From CAVXGU01 sp963761615 (lineage in GTDB: Bacteria > Acidobacteriota > Vicinamibacteria > Vicinamibacterales > CAVVIG01): a stretch of 64,000 nt of DNA. The translations under genes and the position numbers were made by a program. Under the pieces are notes generated by a model. That model was not told the origin of the DNA. It did not search any database and saw only the letters and a list, made by a program, of their open reading frames with translations. Positions 43,579-53,112 of this stretch are shown one piece after another (position 1 is the stretch's first letter; each line of letters begins with the position of its first letter). The stretch is from NCBI GenBank assembly GCA_963761615.1, contig CAVXGU010000001.1:124001-188000 (forward strand). Direction: 5' to 3'.

Positions 43579-44805
43579 TCAAATCACGTGCACCAGCAAT
43601 CCATCCCTCAGCTTCGGCTCGAACCAGGTGCTCTTGGGCGGCATGATCGCCCCCTCGTCGCACACCGCCATCAAATCGGCGACGCTCACCGGGTAGAGCG
43701 AGAAAGCCACTGCGGCGCGGCCGCTGTCGACCTGCCGCTCGAGCTCGGCGGTGCCCCGGGCCCCGCCCACGAAGTCGATCCGCTTGTCGGTCCGGACGTC
43801 CACGATGCCCAGGATCGGATCGAGCAGGCGATCCTGCAGGACGCTCACGTCCAGCGCGGACACGGCGCCGGACGCCGGGGCGACGCGCGGTCTGAGTGTC
43901 CGCCAGGCGCCGCCGATGTACATGGCGATCTCGCCGCCCCGGGCCGGCATCGCCGGACCGGGCTGGATCTCGAACGGCCCGCTCGCCCTCGCGAGAAACG
44001 CGTCGGCCGACAGGCCGCCGAGGTCCTTCACGACGCGGTTGTACGCGAGGATCTGGACCTGGTCGTCCGGAAACGCCACGGCCAGCATCGTCCGGTAGTC
44101 GGCGCCGTCGCCGAGATCGACGCCTCCGCCGCGTGCCTCGATGGCCGCGCGCGCCCGGGCCGCACTGGCCGCGCGGTGATGTCCGTCCGCGATGTACATC
44201 GACGGAACACGGCCGAGAGCCGAGACGAGCTCGTCGCGGTCGGCTGCGCGCGCGCGCCAGATCGTGTGGCGCACTCCGTCCGGCGCATCGAAGTCGTAGA
44301 GCGGCGCTTCGCTCGTCACACGTCCGGCCACGCCGTTCACCTCGCTCGACGCGCGGTAGACCAGGAACACGGGCCCCGTCTGCGCGCCGAGCTCGATCAC
44401 GTGGCGGGTCCGGTCGTCTTCCTTGTCGCGCCTCGTCCGCTCGTGCTTCTTGATGACGCCGCGATCGTACTCGTCGAGCGAGAAGCACGCGGCCAGCCCG
44501 GTCTGCTCGTGCCTGTCCATCCGCAGCCGGTAGAAGTAGACGCTCGGCTCGTCCTCGAGCACGAACGCGGTCCGCTTGAGGGCCTCGAAGTTCGCCGCGG
44601 CGCGCGCGTACACCGCGTCGCCGTACGGATCGGTTCCGGGCGGCAGCTCGATCTCGGCGCGCGACACGCGCAGGAAGCTCAGCGGGTTGCCGTCGGCGAG
44701 CGCGAGCGCTTCCCCGGCCGTGACGACGTCGTACGGCACCGCCGCCACGCGCGCGGCCGCGGCAGGCTTCGGGCGGAGCGCCCTGAACGGATGGAGGGTC
44801 GCCAT
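43579..44805 (-). CDS. DUF1015 family protein
   Basis: 408 aa: HPFRALRPKPAAAARVAAVP start, then NPLSFLRVSRAEIELP, KKHERTRRDKEDDR and MYIADGHHRAASAARARA, the family's hallmark blocks. Function is not established; the gene is very often next to serC/serA and the serine pathway, as here (17 bases upstream of serC), so a metabolic role in serine/phosphoserine handling is likely. A perfect TATAAT lies 12 bases before the ATG. Confidence 0.93.
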   Translation of the reverse strand: MATLHPFRALRPKPAAAARVAAVPYDVVTAGEALALADGNPLSFLRVSRAEIELPPGTDPYGDAVYARAAANFEALKRTAFVLEDEPSVYFYRLRMDRHEQTGLAACFSLDEYDRGVIKKHERTRRDKEDDRTRHVIELGAQTGPVFLVYRASSEVNGVAGRVTSEAPLYDFDAPDGVRHTIWRARAADRDELVSALGRVPSMYIADGHHRAASAARARAAIEARGGGVDLGDGADYRTMLAVAFPDDQVQILAYNRVVKDLGGLSADAFLARASGPFEIQPGPAMPARGGEIAMYIGGAWRTLRPRVAPASGAVSALDVSVLQDRLLDPILGIVDVRTDKRIDFVGGARGTAELERQVDSGRAAVAFSLYPVSVADLMAVCDEGAIMPPKSTWFEPKLRDGLLVHVI

Positions 44806-44817
44806 GGGAGAACGAAA

Positions 44818-44823
44818 ATTATA
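44818..44823 (-). promoter_or_regulatory. -10 hexamer of the DUF1015-serC operon
   Basis: On the minus strand TATAAT (perfect) ends 12 bases before the ATG at 44805. Transcription would start about 5 bases before the start codon. No Shine-Dalgarno sequence. Confidence 0.55.
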
Positions 44824-44855
44824 TCGCGGAGATTCGCCCGACCCGAGCGGGACCG

Positions 44856-46157
44856 TCAGTCGACCGATGCCGGGATCAGAGGCGTCTGGATCGTCGCCAG
44901 CGACGGCGCCTGATCCAGCGTCTTGAACGCCTGATCCCGTGCGCTCTCGAAGGCGGCCATGTCCGCGGGCGGAATCGGCGCCGCCGGCGGCATCGAACGC
45001 TCGGCCGTCAGCGGGTTCACGAACACCCCGTTCTTGATCACGCGGTAGTCGAGGTGCGGTCCGGTCGCGAGGCCGGTCATCCCGACCTTGCCGATGACGT
45101 CCCCCTGGCTGACGCGCTGGCCCCGCCGCACGCCGACGACGGACAGGTGGAGGTACTCGGTCTCGTACCCGTTGGCGTGGCGCAGGCGGACCATGCGTCC
45201 CGCCTGGCCGTTGGGGCCCGCGAAGGTGACCACGCCGGCGGCGACCGCGATTACCGGGGCGCCGATCGGCGCGCGGTAGTCGACGCCGAGGTGCGCGCGC
45301 GGGACGTGCAGGATCGGGTGCATCCGGCTGCGCGAGAAGCCCGACGTCACGACGGGGTTGAACTGCAGCGGCGAACGGAGGAAGAAGCGGCGCATCGAGC
45401 CGCCGTGCTCGTCGTAGTAGCCCGGATCGCCGTGCGCGGGCTCGAACCACAGCGCGCGCACATGGCGCCCGTCGTTGACGAAATCCAGCGCCTCGATGGG
45501 GCCGTAGCCGGCCGCGGCTCCGACCGCGTCGCCGCCCGTCCGCTCCTCGGGCGCGCCGGCCAGGAACTGCTTGTCGACGATGAGCCGGAACGAGTCCCCC
45601 GGCTGGAGCTCCGTGTTGAAATCGATGTCGCCGCTCAGAACGTCCGCCACCTTGAGCGCCAGCGCGGAAGTCTCGCCGGCTTCGTTCATCGCCGCGATGA
45701 GCGAGGGCGAGTCGCGATCGATGTCGCCGCGCACGACTTCCTGCCGCGAGACCTTGGGGACCTGCACCAGCTCGGCGTCGTACGCCTGCGCCGCGTCCGG
45801 GGCATCGGCGGCCTTCGAGATGCGGAGATACCGGTCGTCGTCGATCTGGTACTCGAAGCGCGTGAGCTCGCCGTCCTTCGCCTCCGCGAGGCGATACGGC
45901 TGATTCGCCCGGATGCGCCGGAGGTCGAAGACGCCCGACGCCGCGCGCGTGACGTCGTTGACGACCGCATCGGCGACGTCGTGCGAATGGAGCAACGACG
46001 CCAGCGTGTCGCCGCGCCCGACCTGGTCCTCGATCACGTGGACTTCCGGAGCCAGGGCCACGTCGTGACGATCCGGGGTGGTCGGCTGGTTGCCGCCCGG
46101 CGCGCACCCGCACGCCAGACCGGCAGCCACGAGCCAAACCGCGACGCCGCGAGTCAT
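44856..46157 (-). CDS. M23-family peptidoglycan hydrolase lipoprotein
   Basis: 433 aa. The start at ATG 46157 gives a lipoprotein signal (TRGVAVWLVAAGLACGC). A LysM/OapA-like region (DTLASLLHSHDVADAVVNDV) precedes the M23 domain: HLGVDYRAPIGAPVIAVAAG (zinc His and Asp), then the second motif reads GPHLDYR instead of the usual HLHFE-type HxH. That change may weaken zinc binding, although M23 proteins with HLD exist. Likely acts on cell-wall cross-links from the membrane side. Confidence 0.88.
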   Translation of the reverse strand: MTRGVAVWLVAAGLACGCAPGGNQPTTPDRHDVALAPEVHVIEDQVGRGDTLASLLHSHDVADAVVNDVTRAASGVFDLRRIRANQPYRLAEAKDGELTRFEYQIDDDRYLRISKAADAPDAAQAYDAELVQVPKVSRQEVVRGDIDRDSPSLIAAMNEAGETSALALKVADVLSGDIDFNTELQPGDSFRLIVDKQFLAGAPEERTGGDAVGAAAGYGPIEALDFVNDGRHVRALWFEPAHGDPGYYDEHGGSMRRFFLRSPLQFNPVVTSGFSRSRMHPILHVPRAHLGVDYRAPIGAPVIAVAAGVVTFAGPNGQAGRMVRLRHANGYETEYLHLSVVGVRRGQRVSQGDVIGKVGMTGLATGPHLDYRVIKNGVFVNPLTAERSMPPAAPIPPADMAAFESARDQAFKTLDQAPSLATIQTPLIPASVD

Positions 46158-46262
46158 CACGCGCAATATTCCCCCCTGGAAGTGGTCGACAGAGGTCCGT
46201 ATCGGCTCGAAGCGCCGCGGACGCCGCCCTATGGTATCCGCTCGACGCGCATCCGCCAACCC

Positions 46263-47840
46263 TCAGAGGCGATGGTGGCGGCCGGCCCAGGCGCGCAGCG
46301 TCTGCTGGCGCTCGCGCGCCTCGGCGACCTCGTCCCAGGTATCGCAGGGCCACGGCAGGCGGTAGGTCCAGTTCCGCTCGCCGACCGTGGCGGGCTCGTT
46401 GATCCGATCCCGCCAGCCGAACACGTCCTGCACGGGCAGGAGCAGCAGGTCGGATCCCGACGCGTACACCGCCTCGAGCAGCGCGTCGCGTACGTCGGGC
46501 CCGAACGGCTGCGCGGCGAGATCGCGCGCGCCGGCCCGCGCGCGCACGGCAGGAATCGCGACGACGCCGGCGCGCTCATCGTGCGCCGCCCGATCCCACC
46601 AGGCCGCCAGCGTCTCGGTGTCGTGCGTGCCGGTCGTCGCGACCGATCGCGCGGGATAGGACGCGGGATCGCGGAACGGAGCGCCGTCGACCGTCCATTC
46701 GCGCTCCCAGCGCAGCACGCGGAAGCCGGGTACCCCCAGGCGCGCGAGCGAGGCGCGGACGAAGTCCGGCACCGTGCCCAGATCCTCGACGAAGATTTCC
46801 ACGCCCGCCTCCGCGAACACGCCGAGCACCCGCTCGCCGAGCAGCTGCTGTTCGACCTCGTCCGGCGGCGTGAAGAACGGCTCGTCGGTCGCGTGCCAGC
46901 GCCCGTAGGTGCGATAGAAGCCCACCAGGTGATCGACCCGGAATCCGTCGTAGAGCTCGGCGCTCCGGCGGCCGCGGTAGCGAAGCCACTCGAAGTGATT
47001 GGCGGCCATCGCGTCCCAGCGATTCACCGGCAGCCCCCAGTCCTGGCCCGTGGCGCTGAACGCGTCCGGCGGCACGCCGAGCGAGGCGTCGAGCAGGAAC
47101 TCGTCCTGGCGCGCCCACACGTCGGCGCTGTCTCCGCTGACCATGAACGGCAGGTCGCCCAGAATCCCGACGCCCGCGGCGGCCCGGCGCGCGGTGCGCC
47201 ACTGCCGCTGCGCCTGCCACTGGATGTACTCGCGGAAGAGGATCTCGCGCGCCAGGGCCGCGCGCGCCTTCGTCAGCGCGGCCGGTTTGCGTCGCCGCAG
47301 GCCCTCGGGCCACTCGATCCACGCCCGTTCGCCTTCGCGTGCACGGATCGCGCGGAACAGCGCGTACTCGTCCAGCCACCAGGCCTCCTCCCGGATGAAC
47401 TCACGGAGCTCGGCCGCGCGCGGCCCGTCCGACCGCCACTCCCCGTCCATGAACCGATCGAAGGCGGCCGCGAGCGCGGCATCCTTGAGCCGTCGCACCG
47501 CCTCGCGCCTCAGGCCGGGGGCCCGGCGGGCCGCGTCGAGGCTCTCGCGGCCGGCGGCATCGAGGCTCGCCTCTCCCCCGGCGGCCGCGAACTCCTCGAC
47601 GTCGCCGAGCCGCACGAAGATCGGATCGATCGCCATCGCGCTCAGCGCCGAGTACGGCGAGCGCTCGTGGCGTGCCGCTTCGTTGACCGGCAGGATCTGC
47701 AGCGCGCGCAGGCCCGCGCCCGCCATCCACCGGGCCAGCACCGCCAGGTCGGGAATCTCTCCCACGCCCCAGCTCGTCGACGACGGACAGGAGAAGAGCG
47801 GCACGACCAGGCCGGCACGCCGTCCGGCGCCGCGGTTCAT
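46263..47840 (-). CDS. malQ: 4-alpha-glucanotransferase
   Basis: A 525-aa GH77 enzyme: SSTSWGVGEIPDL at the start, LGVPPDAFSATGQDWGLPVN, the catalytic aspartate region FRVDHLVGFYRTYGRWH, the acid/base region EDLGTVPDFVRASLARLG, and THDTETLAAWWDRA. It transfers glucan segments in glycogen/maltodextrin metabolism. It lacks the plant-type N-terminal domains. Its ATG overlaps the upstream aminotransferase stop in an ATGA, so the two are coupled. Confidence 0.95.
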   Translation of the reverse strand: MNRGAGRRAGLVVPLFSCPSSTSWGVGEIPDLAVLARWMAGAGLRALQILPVNEAARHERSPYSALSAMAIDPIFVRLGDVEEFAAAGGEASLDAAGRESLDAARRAPGLRREAVRRLKDAALAAAFDRFMDGEWRSDGPRAAELREFIREEAWWLDEYALFRAIRAREGERAWIEWPEGLRRRKPAALTKARAALAREILFREYIQWQAQRQWRTARRAAAGVGILGDLPFMVSGDSADVWARQDEFLLDASLGVPPDAFSATGQDWGLPVNRWDAMAANHFEWLRYRGRRSAELYDGFRVDHLVGFYRTYGRWHATDEPFFTPPDEVEQQLLGERVLGVFAEAGVEIFVEDLGTVPDFVRASLARLGVPGFRVLRWEREWTVDGAPFRDPASYPARSVATTGTHDTETLAAWWDRAAHDERAGVVAIPAVRARAGARDLAAQPFGPDVRDALLEAVYASGSDLLLLPVQDVFGWRDRINEPATVGERNWTYRLPWPCDTWDEVAEARERQQTLRAWAGRHHRL

Positions 47841-49045
47841 CGGTCCGGGCTCCGAGTCGGCGCCGCGGGTTCCGGATCCCGGGTCGCCGCCTGCAGAATC
47901 CAATCGATGCCTTCGCCGAACTCCGGCTCGGGAGCCAGCAGACTGACGACCAGGAACGCCTCGCGCGGGAAGTCGAAGAAGTAGCCGGGATAGACGAGGA
48001 CGCCGTGCTCGCGGGCGAGCGCGATCGCGAGCCCTTCCTCGGACCGGACCGCCGGGACGCGCAGCACGCCGTACCAGCCGCCCTCGACGTCCAGCGCCTG
48101 GCACGACGGCACCTGGCTGACGCGCTCGACGAGCTGCCGGTAATTCGCGGCGACGCGTCTCGAGATGGCGTCCCGCACGCCCGCGCCGCGCCTCAGCAGC
48201 GAGGCCGCCGCGACTTGTGCGGGCGTCGACACCGACAGGTAGGTGTCGCAGACGAGCTCGAGCCGAGCCAGGGCGCGCTCGACGGGATCGACCGGCCCGG
48301 CCACGGCGATCCATCCGAGCTTGACCTGCGGGAGACCCACCGACTTCGACAGGCCCCCGAGCGAGAACGTCAGGACGTCGGTGCGATCGACCGCGTGCCC
48401 GGCGGCCGCGGCCGCGGCGGGATCGAGCACGTAGTCGGCAAAGACCTCGTCGGCGACGATGGCCAGGCCCCGTGACTGCGCGATGGCCGCCATGCGATCC
48501 AGCTCGCCGGCGCGGACGAACGACCCGGTGGGATTGTTCGGACTGACCACGAGAATCGCGCGCGAGCGGGGCGTGAGGGCCCGCTCGAGGTCCGCGAGAT
48601 CCACGGACCAGTGTCCGTCGTAGTCCAGCTCGTAGCTGCGCGTCCGGATGCCCTCCAGGCGCGCGAGGTGGTCGAACAGCGGATAGCTCGGCCGCGGCAC
48701 GAGGACGTCGTCGCCGGGATCGGCGAGGAGCTTGAACAGCTGCGCGTACGACTCGCTGCTGCTCGCGGTCAGCACGATCCGATCGGCGGGGACCCGCCGG
48801 CCGCGGCGGGCGTAGTCGGCGGCGACCGCCGCGCGGGCGGCGCCCGCGCCGAACGGGCTCGGGCGATAGACGAGCGCCGCGGGACTCGACAGGTCGGCGA
48901 GCAGGTCGGCCGCGTACGGCAGGCCGGCCCGCGTCGGGTTCGACTGCGTCAGGTCGATGACCCGCCGCCCCGACCGACGCGCTTCGTCGAAAGCGCGCGA
49001 CAGGTTGTTCGCCTCGAGGTCCTGCGGGCAACGAGATGAAAACAC
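47837..49045 (-). CDS. PLP-dependent aminotransferase, class I/II
   Basis: A 402-aa fold-type I aminotransferase. PLP contacts include VSPNNPTGSFV, VADEVFADYV and the lysine in LGGLSKSVGLPQVKLGW. GTG 49045 gives the usual start FSSRCPQDLEANNLSRAF; the frame is open to 49090. Close relatives act on various amino acids, so the substrate is not assigned. Translationally coupled to malQ. Confidence 0.88.
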   Translation of the reverse strand: MFSSRCPQDLEANNLSRAFDEARRSGRRVIDLTQSNPTRAGLPYAADLLADLSSPAALVYRPSPFGAGAARAAVAADYARRGRRVPADRIVLTASSSESYAQLFKLLADPGDDVLVPRPSYPLFDHLARLEGIRTRSYELDYDGHWSVDLADLERALTPRSRAILVVSPNNPTGSFVRAGELDRMAAIAQSRGLAIVADEVFADYVLDPAAAAAAGHAVDRTDVLTFSLGGLSKSVGLPQVKLGWIAVAGPVDPVERALARLELVCDTYLSVSTPAQVAAASLLRRGAGVRDAISRRVAANYRQLVERVSQVPSCQALDVEGGWYGVLRVPAVRSEEGLAIALAREHGVLVYPGYFFDFPREAFLVVSLLAPEPEFGEGIDWILQAATRDPEPAAPTRSPDR

Positions 49046-49096
49046 GTTTGCGACCGGCCAGCGGAAACAGGTACCAAGCACGTGCCGCACGCGGCA

Positions 49097-51079
49097 CTAG
49101 GGACCAAGCATCAATTCTATCTTCTCGATCACGTCGCCCTCGACAATCGAGTCCGCGACGTCCATCCCCTCCAGCACGTGCGCGAAGACGGTGTACTGGT
49201 GGTTCAGGCGCGGGTTGTCGACCAGGTCGATGAAGAACTGGCCGTCGCCCATGTCGCGGCCTCGCGTGAACAGCCCCACGGCCCCGCGCGCGTGCGGCCA
49301 TCGACCGACCTCGTCGACCATGAAGGTGGGCAGCCCGATCGCCGTGCTGGCCCCGGGACTTCCGGCCTGCGCCACGAAGTCGGGCACCACCCGGTGGAAC
49401 GTCAGGCCGTTGTAGTAGCCGGACTCCACGAGCCGTGCGAACTGCAGCACCGTGAGCGGCGCCTGGTCCGCCAGCAGCGCCATGACGATCGTCCCCTGAC
49501 CCGCGATCGTCACCCGCGCGCGCGCCGTCGCGAGCTGCCGCAGCTCGTCGAGGTCCGGCTCGGGCAGCGGCGGCGACGCGGGCCCCTTGCGCGCGGGCGG
49601 ATCGTCCCCGAAGCTCTCGAGCGCCGCCCGCAGCCCCACCCGCGCCGGCTCCGCGTCGTCGTGGCCTTCGGCGGCGAGGCGATCCAGGGCGCCCTCGAGC
49701 GCGGGCGTCGCGGCTTTGGGATCCGGCGACCCCTTGAGGGCGTACGCCGCGGCGCGAATCACTTGATAGCCGCCGTGCGCCAGCGCGTCGATGTACAGCG
49801 GATCGGCGCCGTGACCCGACACCGTCTGCAGCTGCGTGATGGCGGTCTCGCGGACGTTGTCGTCCTGGTCGGCCACGAGCCGCTGAAGCTCCGGTACCGC
49901 GCCGAGCTCCCCGGCGGCCCGCGCCGCGTACAGCCGGAGATGCCAGACGGGTGACGCGACGGCGGGATCGAGGAGCGGCCGCGCGCGGGCGGGCGCGGCG
50001 CGCGCGAGCGCAACGAGCGCGTGGGCCGGACGCAGCCAGCCGCGCGGCTCGGCCGCGGCGGACAACTCGCGGGCCGCGCCTTCGAGATCGGCCACGGTGG
50101 CCGCCACCGATCCGCAGGCGGCGAGCTGATCGATGGCCATCAGGGCGACCTGCAGATCCACGTCTCCGGTCGCGGGCTCGATGATCGCGCACATGTCGGG
50201 ATCGCCCTCCGCCCGCGTGCCTGCGGAGCGAAGCGCCTCGATCCTGACCATGGCGACGGGATCGGTCACGCCGCCGGACAGGACGCCGGTCGCGTCCCCC
50301 TGCGAGCGCTCGTCGCCGACGATCGCCGCCCGCATCGCGAGCCGGCGAACCTGGTCGTCGGGATCCGCTGCCGCACGGGTCGCGAGCTGTTCGTCGACCG
50401 AACCGGCGTCGATGAGGGCGGCAAGGGCGAGGCGCCGGATGCGAGGGGCCGTCTCGTCTCGGGCGGGGGGAACGGCCAGCGATCGCAGCAGGGTGATCGC
50501 GTCCCCGTCCGGATGCCAGCGGCCGGCGTTCAGGCGAACGAGCGCCTCGAGCCCCTTCGCGACGCCCAGTCTGTCGTTCACGGTCGCGTCCGGTCCGGCG
50601 GCCTCGACGAGCGCGCTTTCAGCGCGCGCCGCCTCGGCCGGGGTCGCGTACGGCAGGCGCCCGATCGTTTCGCACACCGCCGCCCGCACGTCGGGGTCGT
50701 CGTCCACACGCAGGCGTGCGACGAGCGTGTCGAACGTCGTCTTCAGCGTCAGCACGGGCGCCTTGCTCCCCCAGCCCTGGGCGGCCTGGCCCACGGCGTC
50801 GGCCGCCTCCGCCCGGACCTCGGGCAGGCGCGAGCTCAGCGACAGCAGGATGTCGCGCAGCAGGGCCGGACGTTCCAGGCGGCCGAGCGCCCGGACGCCC
50901 ATCACGGCCGTCTCCGAATCGCGGCTCCGCGCTCCGGAGCGGAGCACGGACAGGTCGCGTGCCGTGTGGGCGCGGCGCTGCTCTGCGCGCAGCATCGCAA
51001 TCTGCGTCGAGGTCTGGGCCGACAGCAGCGTGGCGCAGGCGGCGACGGCGAGCAGCGTGGCAGGGATGCGCAGCCGCAT
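49097..51079 (-). CDS. HEAT-repeat protein fused to cyclophilin-type peptidyl-prolyl isomerase
   Basis: A 660-aa exported protein: signal segment (IPATLLAVAACATLLSAQ), roughly ten HEAT-like helical repeats (VMGVRALGRLERPALLRDIL, RRLALAALIDAG, LRLYAARAAGELGAVPELQR), and a C-terminal cyclophilin domain from ~residue 525 (GLTFHRVVPDFVAQAGSPG, MGDGQFFIDLVDNPRLNHQY, TVFAHVLEGMDVADSI). Cyclophilins turn over Xaa-Pro bonds; the repeats may dock substrates. Probably a periplasmic chaperone. It lies 8 bases after the M49 gene. Confidence 0.9.
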   Translation of the reverse strand: MRLRIPATLLAVAACATLLSAQTSTQIAMLRAEQRRAHTARDLSVLRSGARSRDSETAVMGVRALGRLERPALLRDILLSLSSRLPEVRAEAADAVGQAAQGWGSKAPVLTLKTTFDTLVARLRVDDDPDVRAAVCETIGRLPYATPAEAARAESALVEAAGPDATVNDRLGVAKGLEALVRLNAGRWHPDGDAITLLRSLAVPPARDETAPRIRRLALAALIDAGSVDEQLATRAAADPDDQVRRLAMRAAIVGDERSQGDATGVLSGGVTDPVAMVRIEALRSAGTRAEGDPDMCAIIEPATGDVDLQVALMAIDQLAACGSVAATVADLEGAARELSAAAEPRGWLRPAHALVALARAAPARARPLLDPAVASPVWHLRLYAARAAGELGAVPELQRLVADQDDNVRETAITQLQTVSGHGADPLYIDALAHGGYQVIRAAAYALKGSPDPKAATPALEGALDRLAAEGHDDAEPARVGLRAALESFGDDPPARKGPASPPLPEPDLDELRQLATARARVTIAGQGTIVMALLADQAPLTVLQFARLVESGYYNGLTFHRVVPDFVAQAGSPGASTAIGLPTFMVDEVGRWPHARGAVGLFTRGRDMGDGQFFIDLVDNPRLNHQYTVFAHVLEGMDVADSIVEGDVIEKIELMLGP

Positions 51080-51087
51080 CGTGTTCC

Positions 51088-53112
51088 CTAGCGGAGCGCC
51101 CGCGTGGCGTCGGCGTATTCGAGCATCTGCGCCGTCAGATCCCGCGGATAGGAAATCCTCACGTCGACGATGTCGCCGGCCGGGCCGCGGACCGCCTCGA
51201 GCTTCGGCATCACGAACCCGGTGTAGGACGGGAGTCCGAGGGCGTCGACCCGTGCCACGACCTCGTCGCGAAGCGCCGGATCGAAGTGGATGCCGTAAGC
51301 CTCGAAGAGGTTCCTGGCGGCGGCGTAGTCCCCCTGCGCCTTGATCCGCTGGACGTCCGAGAGCAGCCGCCCGACGCCCTGCCGGAAGGCCGCGGCATCG
51401 GTCATCACGTAGAAGGTCTTTCCGCCGCGGACCCGGAGATCGACCGCGTCCGTGTTGGCCATGAGCCACCGCACGATCAACTGGCGGTTCCGCATGTGAT
51501 CTTCTTCGAGCTCCGTCCCCTGGCGGACGCGGCGAAGCTGCGCGAGCGCGTTGCGCGTGTAGCGCTCGTACTCGGCGCGGGCGACCTCGGCGTGATCGGC
51601 CGCCGGCAGCAGGCCGAGCTCGGCCAGCTTCGGATCGGGCAGAAAGTACAGTGCCACGAGATCCGCGCGCGCTTCCTCGAGCGCGGAGAAGTTCTCCTTG
51701 ATCGCTTCCTGCGGCGTCTGCGTCAACCGCGGATCGAGCCGGCCCGAGGCGTGTCCGATCACCTCGTGGAGGTACGTCGACACCTCGCCCGCCAGTGCGC
51801 CCCACCGTGCCGAACGCTCCGCCTCCTCCGGCGTCCACGAGAACTCGCGCCGGTAGGCGGGAAGGGTCGACATCTCGTACGCGACGCTCACGTTCGACAG
51901 CGACACGGACTTGCTGCCGTAGTGCTGACGGATCTCTTCGTCATTCGGGAGGTTGATCCCGAGCGGCGTCATCGGTCCCGCGTCACCGGTCTCGACGACG
52001 ACGTCGATCGCGCTGGCGCTGATGCCGCGGACGCCGGGCTTGCGGTACTGCGGATCCCAGGGCATGCGATCCTCGAACCACTGGGCGCTGGCCGCCAGCC
52101 GCCGGATCTCGGCCGTCTTCCCCTCGTTCACGTAGAAGACGAGGGCCCCCCACGCACCCTTGATCCCGCGCGCGTCGAGATACATCTCGGTGAATCCGTT
52201 GATCGTGTCCACGGGCGACGCCGTGTCCTGCACCCACGCGATGTCGTACGTCCTGCGATCCTCCTTGCTGCCAGTCCGGTAAGACGCGATGAGGGCCCGA
52301 AGGGCCTGTGCCATCGGCGCCGTCGCGTAGGGCACGGCCGCCTCCAGCGCGAGCACCACGGCCGTGATGGGCTTCGAGTACAGGCCGCCGACGCGATACG
52401 GCTGCTCGACCAGCCGTCCGTCCTCCTTCACCAGCCGGGAGTTGAGCGGATAGGTCTCCGTGAATCCCCGCAGGTCCGCCATCGTGACGCCCACGTAGAG
52501 GTTGTTCGCGCTCGCGGCGAGGATGTCGCCGCCCGCCGGCGGCGTCTTCCGCGTGATCATCGTGTCCACGGTCTCGTCGAAGAACCACGGCGCCATCCGC
52601 GCGAGCATCCCGTCGACGGTCTCGCCGTGGCGAACGGGCGGACGGGCGCCGGCCGACACCGCCGTGTGGACGGCGGCCGCCAACTGCTCCGGCGCGCACC
52701 GAAGGACGAACTTCCGCGCCGTCAGGTTGTTGTACGGGCCCGTGTTGATCCAGAAAAGCTTCGTGTAGCGGCGAATCTCGTCGAGCGTCGACGGATCGAC
52801 GCCCGCCGGGTGGCGGATGACGCACTCGAGCACGTCGCGCATCTCGAGGCTGTGCGCGTAGCGCTGGTCGTAGAAGATGTCGCGACCGGCGATCGCCGCC
52901 TGGTAGAGGTGCCAGACGAGCGTCTTCTCGCGCAGCGACAGATCGCCGAAGCCGTCGGCGTACAGCTGGGCCACGGCCGCCTCGTCCACGCGTTCGAGGA
53001 GGTACGGCCGCTCCGTCGACGCCGTGGCTCCCGGGTCGTCCTCGGGCGGCCGGCCTCCGCCGCTCCCGACGTTCGCCACGTCGACCACCGGGTCAGGCGG
53101 GCAGCTCGACAC
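51088..53112 (-). CDS. Dipeptidyl-peptidase III-like (M49) metallopeptidase
   Basis: 674 aa. The M49 zinc motif is HEVIGH (H449, H454), and the second motif EEARADLVALYFL provides the third ligand. Family blocks such as WDPQYRKPGVRG and INLPNDEEIRQHYGSKSVSL are visible. M49 enzymes release dipeptides from peptide N-termini. No obvious signal peptide: the N-terminus is Gly/Pro-rich (VGSGGGRPPEDDPGATA) and may be over-extended. The start overlaps the MBL gene by 20 bases. Confidence 0.92.
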   Translation of the reverse strand: MSSCPPDPVVDVANVGSGGGRPPEDDPGATASTERPYLLERVDEAAVAQLYADGFGDLSLREKTLVWHLYQAAIAGRDIFYDQRYAHSLEMRDVLECVIRHPAGVDPSTLDEIRRYTKLFWINTGPYNNLTARKFVLRCAPEQLAAAVHTAVSAGARPPVRHGETVDGMLARMAPWFFDETVDTMITRKTPPAGGDILAASANNLYVGVTMADLRGFTETYPLNSRLVKEDGRLVEQPYRVGGLYSKPITAVVLALEAAVPYATAPMAQALRALIASYRTGSKEDRRTYDIAWVQDTASPVDTINGFTEMYLDARGIKGAWGALVFYVNEGKTAEIRRLAASAQWFEDRMPWDPQYRKPGVRGISASAIDVVVETGDAGPMTPLGINLPNDEEIRQHYGSKSVSLSNVSVAYEMSTLPAYRREFSWTPEEAERSARWGALAGEVSTYLHEVIGHASGRLDPRLTQTPQEAIKENFSALEEARADLVALYFLPDPKLAELGLLPAADHAEVARAEYERYTRNALAQLRRVRQGTELEEDHMRNRQLIVRWLMANTDAVDLRVRGGKTFYVMTDAAAFRQGVGRLLSDVQRIKAQGDYAAARNLFEAYGIHFDPALRDEVVARVDALGLPSYTGFVMPKLEAVRGPAGDIVDVRISYPRDLTAQMLEYADATRALR

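Noticed and set aside
46263..50192. A 1,309-codon minus-strand frame as one fused protein
   Set aside because: Only the last 525 codons are a real gene (malQ); the rest is the wrong frame of the aminotransferase and HEAT-repeat genes.
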